Shown: positions 15,968-25,420, counted from the first letter of the stretch. The stretch is DNA of 64,000 bases from Hymenobacter sp. HSC-4F20 (GCF_019599275.1 NZ_JAHZTD010000007.1:1-64000), one strand, 5' to 3'. Numbers and translations are program-made. The notes: generated from the sequence alone by a model not told the origin.

Positions 15968-17155
15968 ATGAAACAAGATGCCTTGGTAAAGGAGGATAGC
16001 GCAGCTCATCCTCTCATTGTGCAGCATAACGCGCTGATCAACGCCCGGTTTGAACTCAATACCACCGAGTCGCGCCTGTTTCTCGCTTTGCTCAGCCGCA
16101 TCGGGCGGGATGACACCCAGTTTCAAGTGTGTCAGATCCCGGTCCGGGAACTGATGGGACATAGCTCAAGCAATTCTACCTATGACCTGGTGCGCAAAAC
16201 CCTCAAGCACTTTGCCTCACGCACCTTGCTGATTGAGAAGTTGGATACTTCTGCCCGTCGCCAGAGCAAGCCTGACTTCTCCATTCTACCCCTGCTTGCC
16301 TTTGCTGAGTACAAGCACCGGGAGGGTATTGTCGAAGCCCGGTTCAATGATTTGCTCATGCCCTACCTACTGCAGCTACGGGAGAATTTTACCAAGGCCC
16401 AACTAACCGAACTGCTGAAGCTGAAGAGCAGCAACGCCTACCGCATCTATCTGCTGCTGCGCGAGTACGCCGCTTTCGGTAAACGAGTAATGGCCGTGGC
16501 CGATTTAAAAAGCATTCTGGGCGTGGAGGAAGAGTATGATCGGTTTACCAACTTCAAGGCCCGCATCCTGGACCGGGCCCGGGCCGAGCTAGCCCAAACC
16601 GATATGGCCTTTACCTATGAGCTAGAAAAGCAAGGCCGCACAATTACCCACATCTGCTTTTTGTTTAAGCCAACCGGCAGCGCCTTACCGGCGGTACCGG
16701 TCCCCGAATCTGGCTGGGAAGCTGCCCTGCTGGAAACAGGCATCGCCGCTAAAAGCATCGCCGGCATCCGGACTCAGCTGGAAAACGGATACTACGACGA
16801 AGGATATGTATACTTCGTTGTGGCGTATGTCCGCCGGCAGGCAACAGCCGGAAAAGTGAAGAAGGTAGGCGGGGCCGTCTACAAGGCCCTTGTGGAGGGC
16901 TACCTGTTGGAGGAGTATCGCCGACAGGTGCGCAAAGGCAAAGCCCAGGAACCGAAGCGTCGGCCGGCCAGTCCGATGCTCTCGCTCCAGGAGCGGCATA
17001 CGCTCGATGATGTGCACGCCATGTACGAGACTATGCGCCAGCGTCAGCTGATTGGGGAGGAAACATTTGAAGAGAATTTGGCGCGGGTCTGGCTCGCAGC
17101 AGGGTTCCGACAGGAAACCGACGAGCAGGGAGTACAGTGGCTGATCAAGCCCTAA
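15968..17155 (+). CDS. Replication initiation protein, Rep_3 (RepB) superfamily
   Basis: The 395-residue protein would bind the iterons just upstream and open the origin. Its N-terminal half has the paired winged-helix pattern of Rep_3 initiators. It starts with a QHNALINARFELNTTESRLF segment, a stretch typical of the family, followed by LFLALLSRIGRDDTQF and LVRKTLKHFASRTLLIE. A second winged helix follows at about 140-230 (LKLKSSNAYRIYLLLREYAA, then NFKARILDRARAELAQT). The C-terminal 150 residues are basic and less conserved. ATG 15968 is chosen because it directly precedes the conserved domain. The gene converges with parA-parB, and the shared gap is AT-rich and full of AGGTGTA motifs. Likely autoregulated through the iterons. 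Confidence 0.93.
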   Translation: MKQDALVKEDSAAHPLIVQHNALINARFELNTTESRLFLALLSRIGRDDTQFQVCQIPVRELMGHSSSNSTYDLVRKTLKHFASRTLLIEKLDTSARRQSKPDFSILPLLAFAEYKHREGIVEARFNDLLMPYLLQLRENFTKAQLTELLKLKSSNAYRIYLLLREYAAFGKRVMAVADLKSILGVEEEYDRFTNFKARILDRARAELAQTDMAFTYELEKQGRTITHICFLFKPTGSALPAVPVPESGWEAALLETGIAAKSIAGIRTQLENGYYDEGYVYFVVAYVRRQATAGKVKKVGGAVYKALVEGYLLEEYRRQVRKGKAQEPKRRPASPMLSLQERHTLDDVHAMYETMRQRQLIGEETFEENLARVWLAAGFRQETDEQGVQWLIKP

Positions 17156-17351
17156 CCAGCCCGAAACTCCACGCGCCTAGTAGTCACCGTAAGTAAGAGG
17201 CTACAGCACTCACGGCGGCTCCACAGATTGGCGTATGCAAGACCTTAAAGGAAGAAGTAAAAGGGTGATGCTATAAGTAAACTTACGCTATAATAATAAG
17301 AGGTATTAGTTGTAATAAGATATTGATAATATGCATGTTGATATAAAATAA

Positions 17352-17466
17352 TACACCTTATTTTACACCTAGTAGTGCGTTCAAAAGTAAGTGTGTAATT
17401 AGGTGTATTTTGTAGTGGCTTTAGCACCTGATTCTAGGTGCTAAAGCCAACCTGATTGTAGGTGTA
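17352..17466. repeat. Partition-type AGGTGTA repeats, left cluster
   Basis: AGGTGTA occurs at 17401-17407 and 17460-17466, and its complement TACACCT at 17352-17358 and 17364-17370 (12 bases apart). The same heptamer recurs on the other side of the parA-parB pair. Such iterated short sites on both sides of a small ribbon-helix-helix gene are typical of type Ib partition centromeres and operators. Confidence 0.6.
17417..17448. terminator. Perfect 13-bp hairpin between convergent rep and par genes
   Basis: Arms GGCTTTAGCACCT (17417-17429) and AGGTGCTAAAGCC (17436-17448) are fully complementary around a 6-base loop. It lies 34 bases downstream of the parB-like stop, in the gap between converging genes. 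There is no clear T-run on either side, and its core AGGTGC resembles the AGGTGTA repeats. It could be a terminator, a partition site, or both. Confidence 0.5.
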
Positions 17467-17481
17467 TACTGACGTGTACAG

Positions 17482-17805
17482 TTAACTGCCCTTGCCCTCT
17501 TTTTCATACTTCTTCTGCTCCCGCTGTATTTTTTCCTGGATGGCCTCCAGGAGCCAGTCTTGGGTGGAGATGCCTAACTTCGGACTGGTTGGCTTGCGGG
17601 GCCGTTTGGCACGGAGTTCATCGATAACCGTGAGCATGGTGGAGGGCAACTTGATATTGAAGTTCTTGATGGTAACCGCCACGGAGGGCTCAGCAGTCAC
17701 CGAGGTGCTGCCACGATTAATTACAGCCTCAATCTTCTTTTCATCTGGTACCGGGCTTGGCGTTGGCACGGTTGCCTTGCGAATGGGGGGCTTGGAGATG
17801 GCCAT
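17482..17805 (-). CDS. Small ribbon-helix-helix partition protein (ParB-type partner)
   Basis: The 107-residue protein starts at 17805, one base after the parA stop (TAG-C-ATG), so the pair is translationally linked. The N-terminal 45 residues are proline-rich and probably flexible. Residues 47-95 fit a ribbon-helix-helix fold: a strand (KNFNIKLPS), a helix (TMLTVIDELRAKRP), a basic turn (RKPTSPK), then a second helix (STQDWLLEAIQEKIQRE). The tail is charged. Short RHH proteins encoded after a short ParA are centromere-binding and repressor proteins of type Ib plasmid partition. The AGGTGTA repeats on both sides are the likely targets. A longer upstream frame is rejected because it would lie inside parA. 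Confidence 0.8.
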   Translation of the reverse strand: MAISKPPIRKATVPTPSPVPDEKKIEAVINRGSTSVTAEPSVAVTIKNFNIKLPSTMLTVIDELRAKRPRKPTSPKLGISTQDWLLEAIQEKIQREQKKYEKEGKGS

Positions 17806-17806
17806 G

Positions 17807-18451
17807 CTACTGCTGCGTGACGTGATGAAACAAAACATTGAGTTCGGCAACCGCTTTCTCATCCACAGGAGAGGTTTCGAAAATGGACAAGCCTTTGCTG
17901 GCAGCCGTAGCAAAAGCCTTACGGTTAACTATTGGAAAATCCACGAAGTTGAGCGCCTCGTTTTCCCGCAGTACTTCCATTGCCTCGGCATTATCCACGC
18001 CCCGCGTATCGGCCTTGTTTAGAAAGGAGAAAGTCTGCAGGGGCGTAGTCCGCACATCTTGCACTTCAGCGAGCAGAGCCAGCACTTTAGAGAGCGTCCA
18101 GATTTCGTACGAGCGGGGCGCGAAGGGCAATAAGTACCGGTCGGAGACAAATAAGGCGGCCCGTTGGCTGGATGTGTCCCGCCCCCCCGTATCAATGATG
18201 ATGTGCGAGTACTTGGGTTTTAGCAGTTCTACCTGCCGGCGAACGAGCGCCCCGGTTAGCTGTACCAGCGTGTAGCCCAGTTCTCCGCCCCGGGTTTCGC
18301 CCCGCCACGCGGTGAAGTCAGACGAGCTTTCCTGCTCATCGGCATCTACTAGCAGTACGTCGTGACCCTGCCGGGAAAGCCACACGGCTAAGTTAGTTGA
18401 AATGGTGGACTTGCCTGTGCCGCCCTTTATTCCTCCTACGGTAATAATCAT
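17807..18451 (-). CDS. parA: ParA-family partition ATPase
   Basis: The 214-residue protein is a short ParA of type Ib partition. It has the deviant Walker A motif at the very N-terminus (IKGGTGKST, residues 8-16, signature Lys9 and Lys14). The A' motif is LVDADEQ and Walker B is HIIIDTGG. No N-terminal helix-turn-helix is present, so repression should depend on the small RHH partner encoded just downstream. It would form nucleotide-dependent gradients on the nucleoid to move the replicon. Candidate operator and centromere repeats lie 20-230 bases upstream of its start. Confidence 0.94.
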   Translation of the reverse strand: MIITVGGIKGGTGKSTISTNLAVWLSRQGHDVLLVDADEQESSSDFTAWRGETRGGELGYTLVQLTGALVRRQVELLKPKYSHIIIDTGGRDTSSQRAALFVSDRYLLPFAPRSYEIWTLSKVLALLAEVQDVRTTPLQTFSFLNKADTRGVDNAEAMEVLRENEALNFVDFPIVNRKAFATAASKGLSIFETSPVDEKAVAELNVLFHHVTQQ

Positions 18452-18470
18452 GTAGTTGTGGCGCTTGTTT

Positions 18471-18677
18471 AGGTGTGAAAGTAGGTGTTATACAGGGTGA
18501 TAATATACCCCAATTCTAGGTGTAAAAACAGGTTCGGATCATAACCTGGAATCTAACCTGTTTGAGCGTGTTTAATCAGGTGCGGAATTTCTGCGTTTTT
18601 TGGCGTAAAGAAAAACAATTATAGGTGTATTAACAGGTGCAATACTACCTATACTTACGGGTGGAATTTTAGGTGTA
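18471..18677. repeat. Partition-type AGGTGTA repeats, right cluster (parA upstream region)
   Basis: Exact AGGTGTA copies lie at 18518-18524, 18623-18629 and 18671-18677. Variants AGGTGTG at 18471 and AGGTGTT at 18483 accompany them, with CAGGTGC near 18577 and 18634. They cover the upstream region of parA and match the cluster at 17352-17466. They probably serve as operator and centromere for the RHH protein. Confidence 0.62.
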
Positions 18678-19282
18678 GAAATGTGAAAGGCTACGCTGTA
18701 GATATAGCTAACGTATCTCGCTGGTTAGCTAAATGCTCTCTAGCAACTGCAGGATCCCCGATTACCGGGTGCCTGTGTCTGGCACAGCTTACCGGCGATG
18801 GGGGTAAGCCGCCTTAGGACGAATCAAAGAATTGGGCAGATACAACCCCTGCGGAATGCGCCTGCCCCTCAGTAGCGCCCAGAGGAAATTGAGGGGGCAG
18901 CCCTTGCAGGCGTAGAAGGTATGCCTGCCGCAATGTGGCGGCGCATGGGGCGCTCAAAGAGCGCCACTAGATGGTGGCTATATGCTATGCAAACACGACC
19001 AATACTTGCTAACCGGCATTCGTTGTTTACTGTAGCATCAGCTGTCAGACATGGCCTGGTACGTTCTTGTCTCTGTATCCGTTGCTTCCTGTAGTATAGT
19101 ACGCGGGCTAGTAATTGTCCTGGTTCTTTGCTTTACTTGATAAACTTTTGCAGATATTTTAGACCAGTAGTCAATCTTGCTAGTAGTGCCAGGCTCCACC
19201 CGGGGGCTTACCTGCTTCTCTATGGCAAACAACTACGTATTCTTTTTCGCCGGGGAGTAGCAACTACACGGGTTGACATTGC
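18678..19282. other. Intergenic, no gene recognised
   Basis: About 600 bases between the partition region and the sugar-kinase gene hold no coding region I can support. A short hairpin GGCGCTC-AAA-GAGCGCC lies at about 18948-18964 without a T-run. The 5' region of the kinase gene should contain its promoter, but no clear Bacteroidota -33/-7 pair was found. Confidence 0.45.
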
Positions 19283-20167
19283 ATGCATAACACCAAGTAC
19301 ATCGGAATAGATATTGGCGGAACCAAGGTTCAGGTCGGCGTTGTGCAGAACGGGGTGGTAGTCCAGCAAAGGCGGTTCGAAACTTTCGCTACTGCCTCGA
19401 AAGAGCAGATTCTGGCGGAATTGGCAACTCATATCGATGTGGTGCTGGATGCCGAGGTGGCTGGTATTGGTATCGGGACGCCGGGGCTGGTAGATGAGGA
19501 AAACGGCATTGTGTACAGCGTGCAGAATATTCCTTCCTGGCAGCAAGTGCACCTGAAGCAGTACCTTACCCACCGCTTCAATATGCCGGTTTACCTGACC
19601 AATGACGCCAATGCCTTCGCCGTGGGCGAGAAGATGTACGGGCAGGGCCGGCCGTTTGCCAACCTGGTAGGCCTGGCGCTCGGAACTGGGGTAGGCGCGG
19701 GCCTTATCATCAACCACGATGTGTACTCCGGCGCGCTGTCTAGTGCCGGGGAGTTTGGATGCGTGCCCTACCGCGACAAAACTGTGGAGGAGTATTGCAG
19801 CGGTAAGTTCTTTACCCAACAAACCGGCCGGCCAGGCTCAGAGTGGCATGCGCTGGCCCAGCAAGGCAACCCCGAAGCGCTAGCCTTATTGACCGAGTAC
19901 GGCCGCCACCTGGGCAACGCCCTCAAAATCATTCTGTTTGCGGTGGCGCCGCAGGCCATCTTTCTCGGTGGCTCGGTCAGCAAATGCTTCAAGTATTTCC
20001 AGGGCGGCCTGCACGAAAGCCTGGGGGAGTTTCCCTTCCCGAAAGTGGTGGAGCAGTTGGTTGTTGCGCCCTCAGCCATTGAAAACGCGGCCATCCTGGG
20101 CGCCGCGGCTCTGTGCCAGCTAAAGCAGGAGTTGCGTACCAATCCTCATAACGTACCTTCCCTGTGA
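19283..20167 (+). CDS. ROK-family sugar kinase
   Basis: The 294-residue kinase begins with the phosphate-binding motif IGIDIGGTKVQVGVV (about residues 7-21) of the ROK/ASKHA fold. Other marks are the sugar-binding TNDANAFAVGE (Asn-Asp at about 105), the second phosphate loop LALGTGVGAGLI and the late EFGCVPYRDKTVEEYCSG. The usual ROK zinc motif (C-x-C-G-x-x-GC) is not obvious. It would phosphorylate a free hexose, most likely GlcNAc, mannose or glucose released by the neighbouring glycosidases. It opens the glycan-utilisation cluster, 80 bases before the GH2 gene on the same strand. Exact substrate cannot be read from sequence. Confidence 0.9.
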   Translation: MHNTKYIGIDIGGTKVQVGVVQNGVVVQQRRFETFATASKEQILAELATHIDVVLDAEVAGIGIGTPGLVDEENGIVYSVQNIPSWQQVHLKQYLTHRFNMPVYLTNDANAFAVGEKMYGQGRPFANLVGLALGTGVGAGLIINHDVYSGALSSAGEFGCVPYRDKTVEEYCSGKFFTQQTGRPGSEWHALAQQGNPEALALLTEYGRHLGNALKIILFAVAPQAIFLGGSVSKCFKYFQGGLHESLGEFPFPKVVEQLVVAPSAIENAAILGAAALCQLKQELRTNPHNVPSL

Positions 20168-20247
20168 GAAAGCCTCCCGGGTAGCAGCGGTAAGGCTGGG
20201 CATAAGCAGCCGGATTGGATTGTCCTTGATTCCCTGAGCTCTGTCGA

Positions 20248-22896
20248 ATGAAGAAACACCTACTGGCGGTACTAGTAGTGTTGCGGTTAGCCTACCCGCT
20301 GGCGGCGCAGCAACGCTACGAGCTAAATGCAGGCTGGCTGGCGCACCCTATAGCCAAAGTGCAGGCCGACGGGCCGCACCTCTCGCGCCCTTCCTACCCA
20401 CTGAGCGGCTGGCTGCCTGCCGTAGTGCCGGGTACGGTGCTGACCACGCAGCTCGCCAACAACCAGGTGCCCGACCCCTTTTTCGGGATGAACAACAACC
20501 GCATCCCCGACATCTTCCACACGGGGCCCGGCTACTATACCTACTGGTTTGTCAAGGATTTCCAGGAGGCTCCCGCCGCGGGCACTGACCAAGTGTGGTT
20601 GCACTTGCGGGGCGTTAACTACAGCTGCGAGGTTTTTCTGAATGGGCAGCAGCTTAACCAGCAAACCCACCGCGGCATGTTTCTGCGCCAGACCTACAAC
20701 ATCACGCCCTACCTGGCCCCCGACGGCCGCAACCGCCTGGCCGTGATAGTGTACCCACCCGACCCCGTGGGTAACCCCAACGGCGGGCAGGGCGGCGACG
20801 GTACCATTGCCCGCAACGTGGCGCACCAGTACGTGGCCGGCTGGGACTGGATTCAGCCCATTCGGGACCGGAACACGGGTATCTGGGACAAGGTCATGAT
20901 TGAGAAAACCAAGCAGGTTAACCTGAAAAACCCGCACGTGATAACCCGGGTCCCTGGCGTGCGCCGGCCTACTGGCCCCCAGCATCCGGCCTACCTCGAC
21001 GTGACGGCGGAGCTGGAAAACCCAACCGGCAGAAAGGTATCGGGCGTGCTGCAGTACACCATTGCTGGCCAAACCGTCAGGCAGAAGGTAACCTTGCCGG
21101 CCCGGGCTACGCAGCTGGTGGCGCTACCCCGGCTAACCCTCCCCAACCCCCAGCTGTGGTGGCCCAACGGCTATGGTGCTCAACACTTGTACCCCTCCAA
21201 GCTCCAGTTCCTGGTGGGTAAAACCGTATCGGATGCGGAAGACGTGACGGTGGGCGTGCGCGAAATCCGGCCGGAGTGGAACGCGAAAACCCAGAGCATG
21301 CAGGTGCTGCTCAACGGGCAGAAAATCTTTATGAAGGGCGGCAACTGGATTATTTCCGACGCCATGCTGCGCTTTACCGCCGCCCGCTACGACGCTGAAA
21401 TCCGCTTCCACCGCGACATGAACCTCAACCTGATTCGGGTGTGGGGCGGGGCCCTGGTGGAGCGGCCCGAGTTTTACCAGGCCTGCGACAAGTATGGGCT
21501 GCTGGTGCTGCAGGACTTCTGGATGTCGGGCGACGCCAACGGCCGCTGGGTAGACCCCCTGAAGCTGGACGACCAGTGGACCCGCCGCCAGTACCCCGCC
21601 GACCACCGCCTGTTCCTGGCGTCGGCCGCCGACCAGGTGAAAATGGTGCGCAACCACGCTTCTCTGGGCATGTGGTGCGGGGGCAACGAAATCACCCCGC
21701 CCCGGGACATTCTCACCGCGCTGGAAGATTCCATCCTGCCCACCCTTGATGGTACGCGCTGGTTTATTCCGTACTCCAACTCCGACAGCATGTCGACGAA
21801 TACCCTGGGTGGGGGCGGCGACGGGCCGTATACCATTCAGCCCCTCAGCCGCTTCTGGGCGCAGCGCACCTACCCCTTCAACTCGGAGGTAGGCTCGGTG
21901 GGGGTAGGCGACTACGAGTCGCTGGAGCGTTTTCTGCCCGCCGCCAACCTGGTGCCGCCGCAGTACGTGGGGGGGCCGGGCAAGCCCGCCGAGCAAGTAG
22001 ATTCGGTGTGGAACTACCACAAGTATATCGGCTACGAGCAGCACCTGCTGCCCTACGGCGCCCCCCGCGACGCCCGCGACTTTGGCCTGAAAGCCCAGCT
22101 CGTAAACTACGACCAGTACCGCGCCCTCATGGAAGGCTTCAGCGCGCACATGTGGGAGTGGTACACGGGTAGCATCATCTGGAAAACCCAGAACCCCTGG
22201 ACTGCCCTGCGCGGCCAGATGTACGACTACTACCTCGACCCGAACGCCTGCCTCTACGGCCTGCGCACCGGCAGCGAGCCGCTGCACGTCATGTACAACC
22301 CCGTCGACAGCGTGGTGATGATGACCAACAACGGGTTCGACGTGAAACGGGATATGATGCTGGTAGTAGATGCCTATGACATGGCCGGCAAGAAGACCAG
22401 CATCACGCAGGTACTTGTGGAAATCAACCCGTCGATGTCGAAAAAATACCTGCCCGTAAGCGCGGCGGTGCGGCAGCTGGCGAAGGAAAAAGGCCTGTTT
22501 CTTTCCCTGCAACTCCTGGACCTGAACAAGCAGCCTATCAGCCAGAACCTGTACTGGCTGCCCGACGCCAGGGGGGAGCACTCGGGCCTGAAAGCCATGC
22601 CGAAAACGGCGCTGCACGCCGCCGCCCGGCACGTAGGCAAGAACCAGATTGAAGTTACCCTGACCAATCCGGCCGGCGGCCCGGTGGCCTTCTTCAACCG
22701 CCTGGCCCTGATAAACCCCACCACGCAGAAGCGCATCCTACCCGTGTTCTACTCCGATAACTACGTGTCGGTGCTGCCGGGCGAGCGGAAAACGGTGGTG
22801 CTGGACTACCCGCCTACCACTGCTGGGCCCGCCCCGGTCGTGGCGGTGGAAGGGTGGAACGTGGGGAAGCACCTGGTGCCTGTACTGGCCAACTAA
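20248..22896 (+). CDS. Secreted GH2 glycosidase, beta-mannosidase / exo-glucosaminidase type
   Basis: The 882-residue enzyme has a signal peptide (cleavage near LAAQQ, about residue 21). A sugar-binding jelly-roll domain follows (GPGYYTYWFVKDFQ, then VNYSCEVFLNGQQL), then immunoglobulin-like domains and a GH2 TIM barrel. The acid/base is Glu481 in MWCGGNEI and the nucleophile is probably Glu547 in NSEVGSV. The extended C-terminal beta-sandwich repeats resemble the exo-beta-glucosaminidase and plant-type endo-beta-mannosidase subgroup of GH2. Among GH18, GH20, GH92 and GH125 genes, the most sensible role is cutting the Man-beta-1,4-GlcNAc bond of the N-glycan core. Exo-beta-glucosaminidase activity is the alternative. 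Confidence 0.88.
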   Translation: MKKHLLAVLVVLRLAYPLAAQQRYELNAGWLAHPIAKVQADGPHLSRPSYPLSGWLPAVVPGTVLTTQLANNQVPDPFFGMNNNRIPDIFHTGPGYYTYWFVKDFQEAPAAGTDQVWLHLRGVNYSCEVFLNGQQLNQQTHRGMFLRQTYNITPYLAPDGRNRLAVIVYPPDPVGNPNGGQGGDGTIARNVAHQYVAGWDWIQPIRDRNTGIWDKVMIEKTKQVNLKNPHVITRVPGVRRPTGPQHPAYLDVTAELENPTGRKVSGVLQYTIAGQTVRQKVTLPARATQLVALPRLTLPNPQLWWPNGYGAQHLYPSKLQFLVGKTVSDAEDVTVGVREIRPEWNAKTQSMQVLLNGQKIFMKGGNWIISDAMLRFTAARYDAEIRFHRDMNLNLIRVWGGALVERPEFYQACDKYGLLVLQDFWMSGDANGRWVDPLKLDDQWTRRQYPADHRLFLASAADQVKMVRNHASLGMWCGGNEITPPRDILTALEDSILPTLDGTRWFIPYSNSDSMSTNTLGGGGDGPYTIQPLSRFWAQRTYPFNSEVGSVGVGDYESLERFLPAANLVPPQYVGGPGKPAEQVDSVWNYHKYIGYEQHLLPYGAPRDARDFGLKAQLVNYDQYRALMEGFSAHMWEWYTGSIIWKTQNPWTALRGQMYDYYLDPNACLYGLRTGSEPLHVMYNPVDSVVMMTNNGFDVKRDMMLVVDAYDMAGKKTSITQVLVEINPSMSKKYLPVSAAVRQLAKEKGLFLSLQLLDLNKQPISQNLYWLPDARGEHSGLKAMPKTALHAAARHVGKNQIEVTLTNPAGGPVAFFNRLALINPTTQKRILPVFYSDNYVSVLPGERKTVVLDYPPTTAGPAPVVAVEGWNVGKHLVPVLAN

Positions 22897-22971
22897 CCCA
22901 CCGCAACGGTAGCTTCCGTGCCTGAAAGCCTTATCTTTTCCGCCCTGTCTACTGGTTCACGAAAGCCCCGT

Positions 22972-25269
22972 ATGATGCGCAGTAACCGTTTAGTCATCCG
23001 TGCTGTCACCGCGTTGGTGTGTGGTAGCGCCGCCCTGGCTGCTTGCACCACCAGCCAGAAGGTAGCGAGCAGGAGCCCAGGGGCTAGCCTCACGCAGTAC
23101 GTAGACCCCTACATCGGCACGGGGTTTCACGGGCACGTGTTCCTGGGAGCCAACGTGCCGTTTGGGGCCGTGCAGCTGGGGCCCGTCAATATTACCGAAG
23201 GCTGGGACTGGTGCTCAGGGTATCACTACTCCGATTCTACCATCGTCGGGTTTGCCCACACTCACCTGAGCGGCACCGGCATCGGCGACCTGGGCGACGT
23301 GACGGTGATGCCGACCACCGGGGCGGTGCGCGTGACCGAGGGCCGGGTAAAGAATCCGGAACGGGGCTTTGTTTCCCTGTTCTCGCACAAGCAAGAACAT
23401 GCCCGGCCCGGCTACTACGCCGTGCGCCTGCAGCGCTACGACATTAAGGCCGAGCTGACCGCCACCGAGCGGGTAGGCTTTCACCAGTACACTTTTCCCA
23501 AATCCGACGCTTCGCACCTGATCTTTGACTTGCAGCAGGGCATCGGCTGGGACCTGGCCACGGACACCCACATCGAGCAGCTCAACGACACTACCCTCAT
23601 TGGCTACCGCAACTCCAAGGGCTGGGCCGTGGATCAGCGCCTCTACTTTGCGGCCGTATTCTCGAAACCCATTCGCAGCTTCAGCAGCGTGCAGGTGCTG
23701 GATACGCTGGGCAACACGACCCCCGCCGCCACTGGCAACCGAATTAAAGGCGTGGTTACTTTTGCAACCGAGGCGGGGGAAAAAGTAAGGCTGAAAGTGG
23801 GCATTTCCCCCGTGAGCACCGCCGGGGCCCAGGCCAATATCAGCGCTGAAATTCCGCACTGGAATTTCGATAAGGTAGTGGCCCAGGCCGATGCCGCCTG
23901 GAACCAGGAGCTGCAGAAAGTTCGGATTCAGGCCGATGAAACCCGCCTGAAAACCTTCTACACGGCTCTGTACCACACCCTGATTGCGCCCTCAGTCTTT
24001 AACGACCACAACGGCGACTACCGCGGCACCGACCAGCAGGTGCACCGCTCCCCGGGCTTTACCAACCTGACTACCTTTTCCCTCTGGGACACGTACCGGG
24101 CGGCGCACCCGCTGTTCACCCTTCTGCAGCCCGAGCGGGTGAATGATATGGTCAGCTCCATGCTGGCCATCTACCAGCAGCAGGGTAAGCTGCCCGTATG
24201 GCACCTGATGGGCAACGAAACCAACTGCATGGTGGGCTACAGCGCCGTACCCGTGGTGGCCGACGCCTACCTGAAAGGCTTCCGGGGCTTCGACGCCGCC
24301 CTGGCCTACGAGGCCGTAAAAGCCACCGCCATGCGCGACGAGTTCGGGCTGAAAGCCGTGAAAGAGGTAGGCTTTATCCCGGCCAATGGCGAGGTAGAAA
24401 GCGTGTCGAAAGGCTTGGAATATGCCATCGACGACTGGTGCATTGCGCAGATGGCCCGGAAGATGGGCAAGGCCGAGGACTACGCCTATTTCAGCCAGCG
24501 CGCCAAAAACTACGTGAATTACTTTGACCAGCGGACGGGTTTCATGCGCGGCCGCGTGGGACAAAATGAGTGGCGCACGCCCTTCGACCCCTTCAAATCC
24601 GTGCACATGAAGAGCGACTTCACCGAGGGCAACGCCTGGCAGTACACGTGGCTGGTTCCCCAGGATGTGGAGGGCCTCATTGGCTTGCTGGGAGGCGAGC
24701 AGCGGTTTAGCCAGAAGCTGGATTCCCTGTTTCTGGTGAAGGGAAGCATGGGGGAAGAAGCCTCACCTGATATTTCGGGCCTGATGGGCATGTACGCCCA
24801 CGGCAACGAGCCCGGCCACCACATTACCTACCTGTTCAGCTACGTGGGCCAGCCCTGGAAGACTGCCGACAAGGTTCGGTTTATCACCGATAACTTCTAC
24901 ACGGCCAAGCCCGACGGCATCATCGGCAACGAAGACGTGGGCCAAATGTCGGCGTGGCACGTCTTCTCTACCCTGGGGTTCTACCCCCTGAACCCGGCCA
25001 ACGGTGCCTATGTGTTCGGCAGCCCGGCCGTTAAGCAGGCTACCATCCGGCTAGCCGGCGGTAAAACGCTGACCATTGAAGCCAGAAATAATAGCTCGAC
25101 AAATAAGTACATTCAGGCCGTTACGTTGAACGGCAAGGCCTATTCCAAGTCGTACATCACGCACCAGCAGCTACTACAAGGCGGTACCCTCACGTTCAGC
25201 ATGGGGGCTACCCCCAGCCTTACCTGGGGGGTGGCCCCCGCCGACCGGCCAAAGTCGGTGCTGCAATAA
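22972..25269 (+). CDS. GH92 alpha-mannosidase, lipoprotein
   Basis: The 765-residue protein is a calcium-dependent exo-alpha-mannosidase of family GH92. The ATG at 22972 gives a lipoprotein signal with lipobox LAAC (Cys25); an upstream GTG at 22918 is less likely. Family marks are YVDPYIGTG at the mature N-terminus, GWDWCSGYHY, FAHTHLSGTG, HGNEPGHHITYLFSY and GNEDVGQMSAWHVFSTLGFY, the last two holding catalytic and calcium-binding acids. It would trim alpha-1,2, alpha-1,3 or alpha-1,6-linked mannose from N-glycans at the cell surface or in the periplasm. It lies between the GH2 and GH125 genes on the same strand and is probably co-transcribed with them. Confidence 0.95.
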   Translation: MMRSNRLVIRAVTALVCGSAALAACTTSQKVASRSPGASLTQYVDPYIGTGFHGHVFLGANVPFGAVQLGPVNITEGWDWCSGYHYSDSTIVGFAHTHLSGTGIGDLGDVTVMPTTGAVRVTEGRVKNPERGFVSLFSHKQEHARPGYYAVRLQRYDIKAELTATERVGFHQYTFPKSDASHLIFDLQQGIGWDLATDTHIEQLNDTTLIGYRNSKGWAVDQRLYFAAVFSKPIRSFSSVQVLDTLGNTTPAATGNRIKGVVTFATEAGEKVRLKVGISPVSTAGAQANISAEIPHWNFDKVVAQADAAWNQELQKVRIQADETRLKTFYTALYHTLIAPSVFNDHNGDYRGTDQQVHRSPGFTNLTTFSLWDTYRAAHPLFTLLQPERVNDMVSSMLAIYQQQGKLPVWHLMGNETNCMVGYSAVPVVADAYLKGFRGFDAALAYEAVKATAMRDEFGLKAVKEVGFIPANGEVESVSKGLEYAIDDWCIAQMARKMGKAEDYAYFSQRAKNYVNYFDQRTGFMRGRVGQNEWRTPFDPFKSVHMKSDFTEGNAWQYTWLVPQDVEGLIGLLGGEQRFSQKLDSLFLVKGSMGEEASPDISGLMGMYAHGNEPGHHITYLFSYVGQPWKTADKVRFITDNFYTAKPDGIIGNEDVGQMSAWHVFSTLGFYPLNPANGAYVFGSPAVKQATIRLAGGKTLTIEARNNSSTNKYIQAVTLNGKAYSKSYITHQQLLQGGTLTFSMGATPSLTWGVAPADRPKSVLQ

Positions 25270-25420
25270 AGGGGCTGAGAGTTGCCAGGCGGAGCGCCGT
25301 TACGCAGCTCACCCGACACCCCTCAGAACTGCAGAAACCAGGTAGCAGTCAGCGAGTTGCCTTGCACGACGCGTTGACAGCTTGCCCATCAAAGCTTTAC
25401 CCTCTTATTCCCTCGCCACT

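Noticed and set aside
18948..18964. Hairpin GGCGCTC-AAA-GAGCGCC as a terminator
   Set aside because: The stem is short and no T-run follows on either strand.
25270..25420. TPP-riboswitch-like sequence (GGGGCTGAGAG ... ACACCCCTCAGAACTG) between GH92 and GH125
   Set aside because: CTGAGA is present, but the second conserved arm (GAACCTGA, then GG-x-TAATGCC) does not match, and thiamine control makes no sense between two mannosidase genes.
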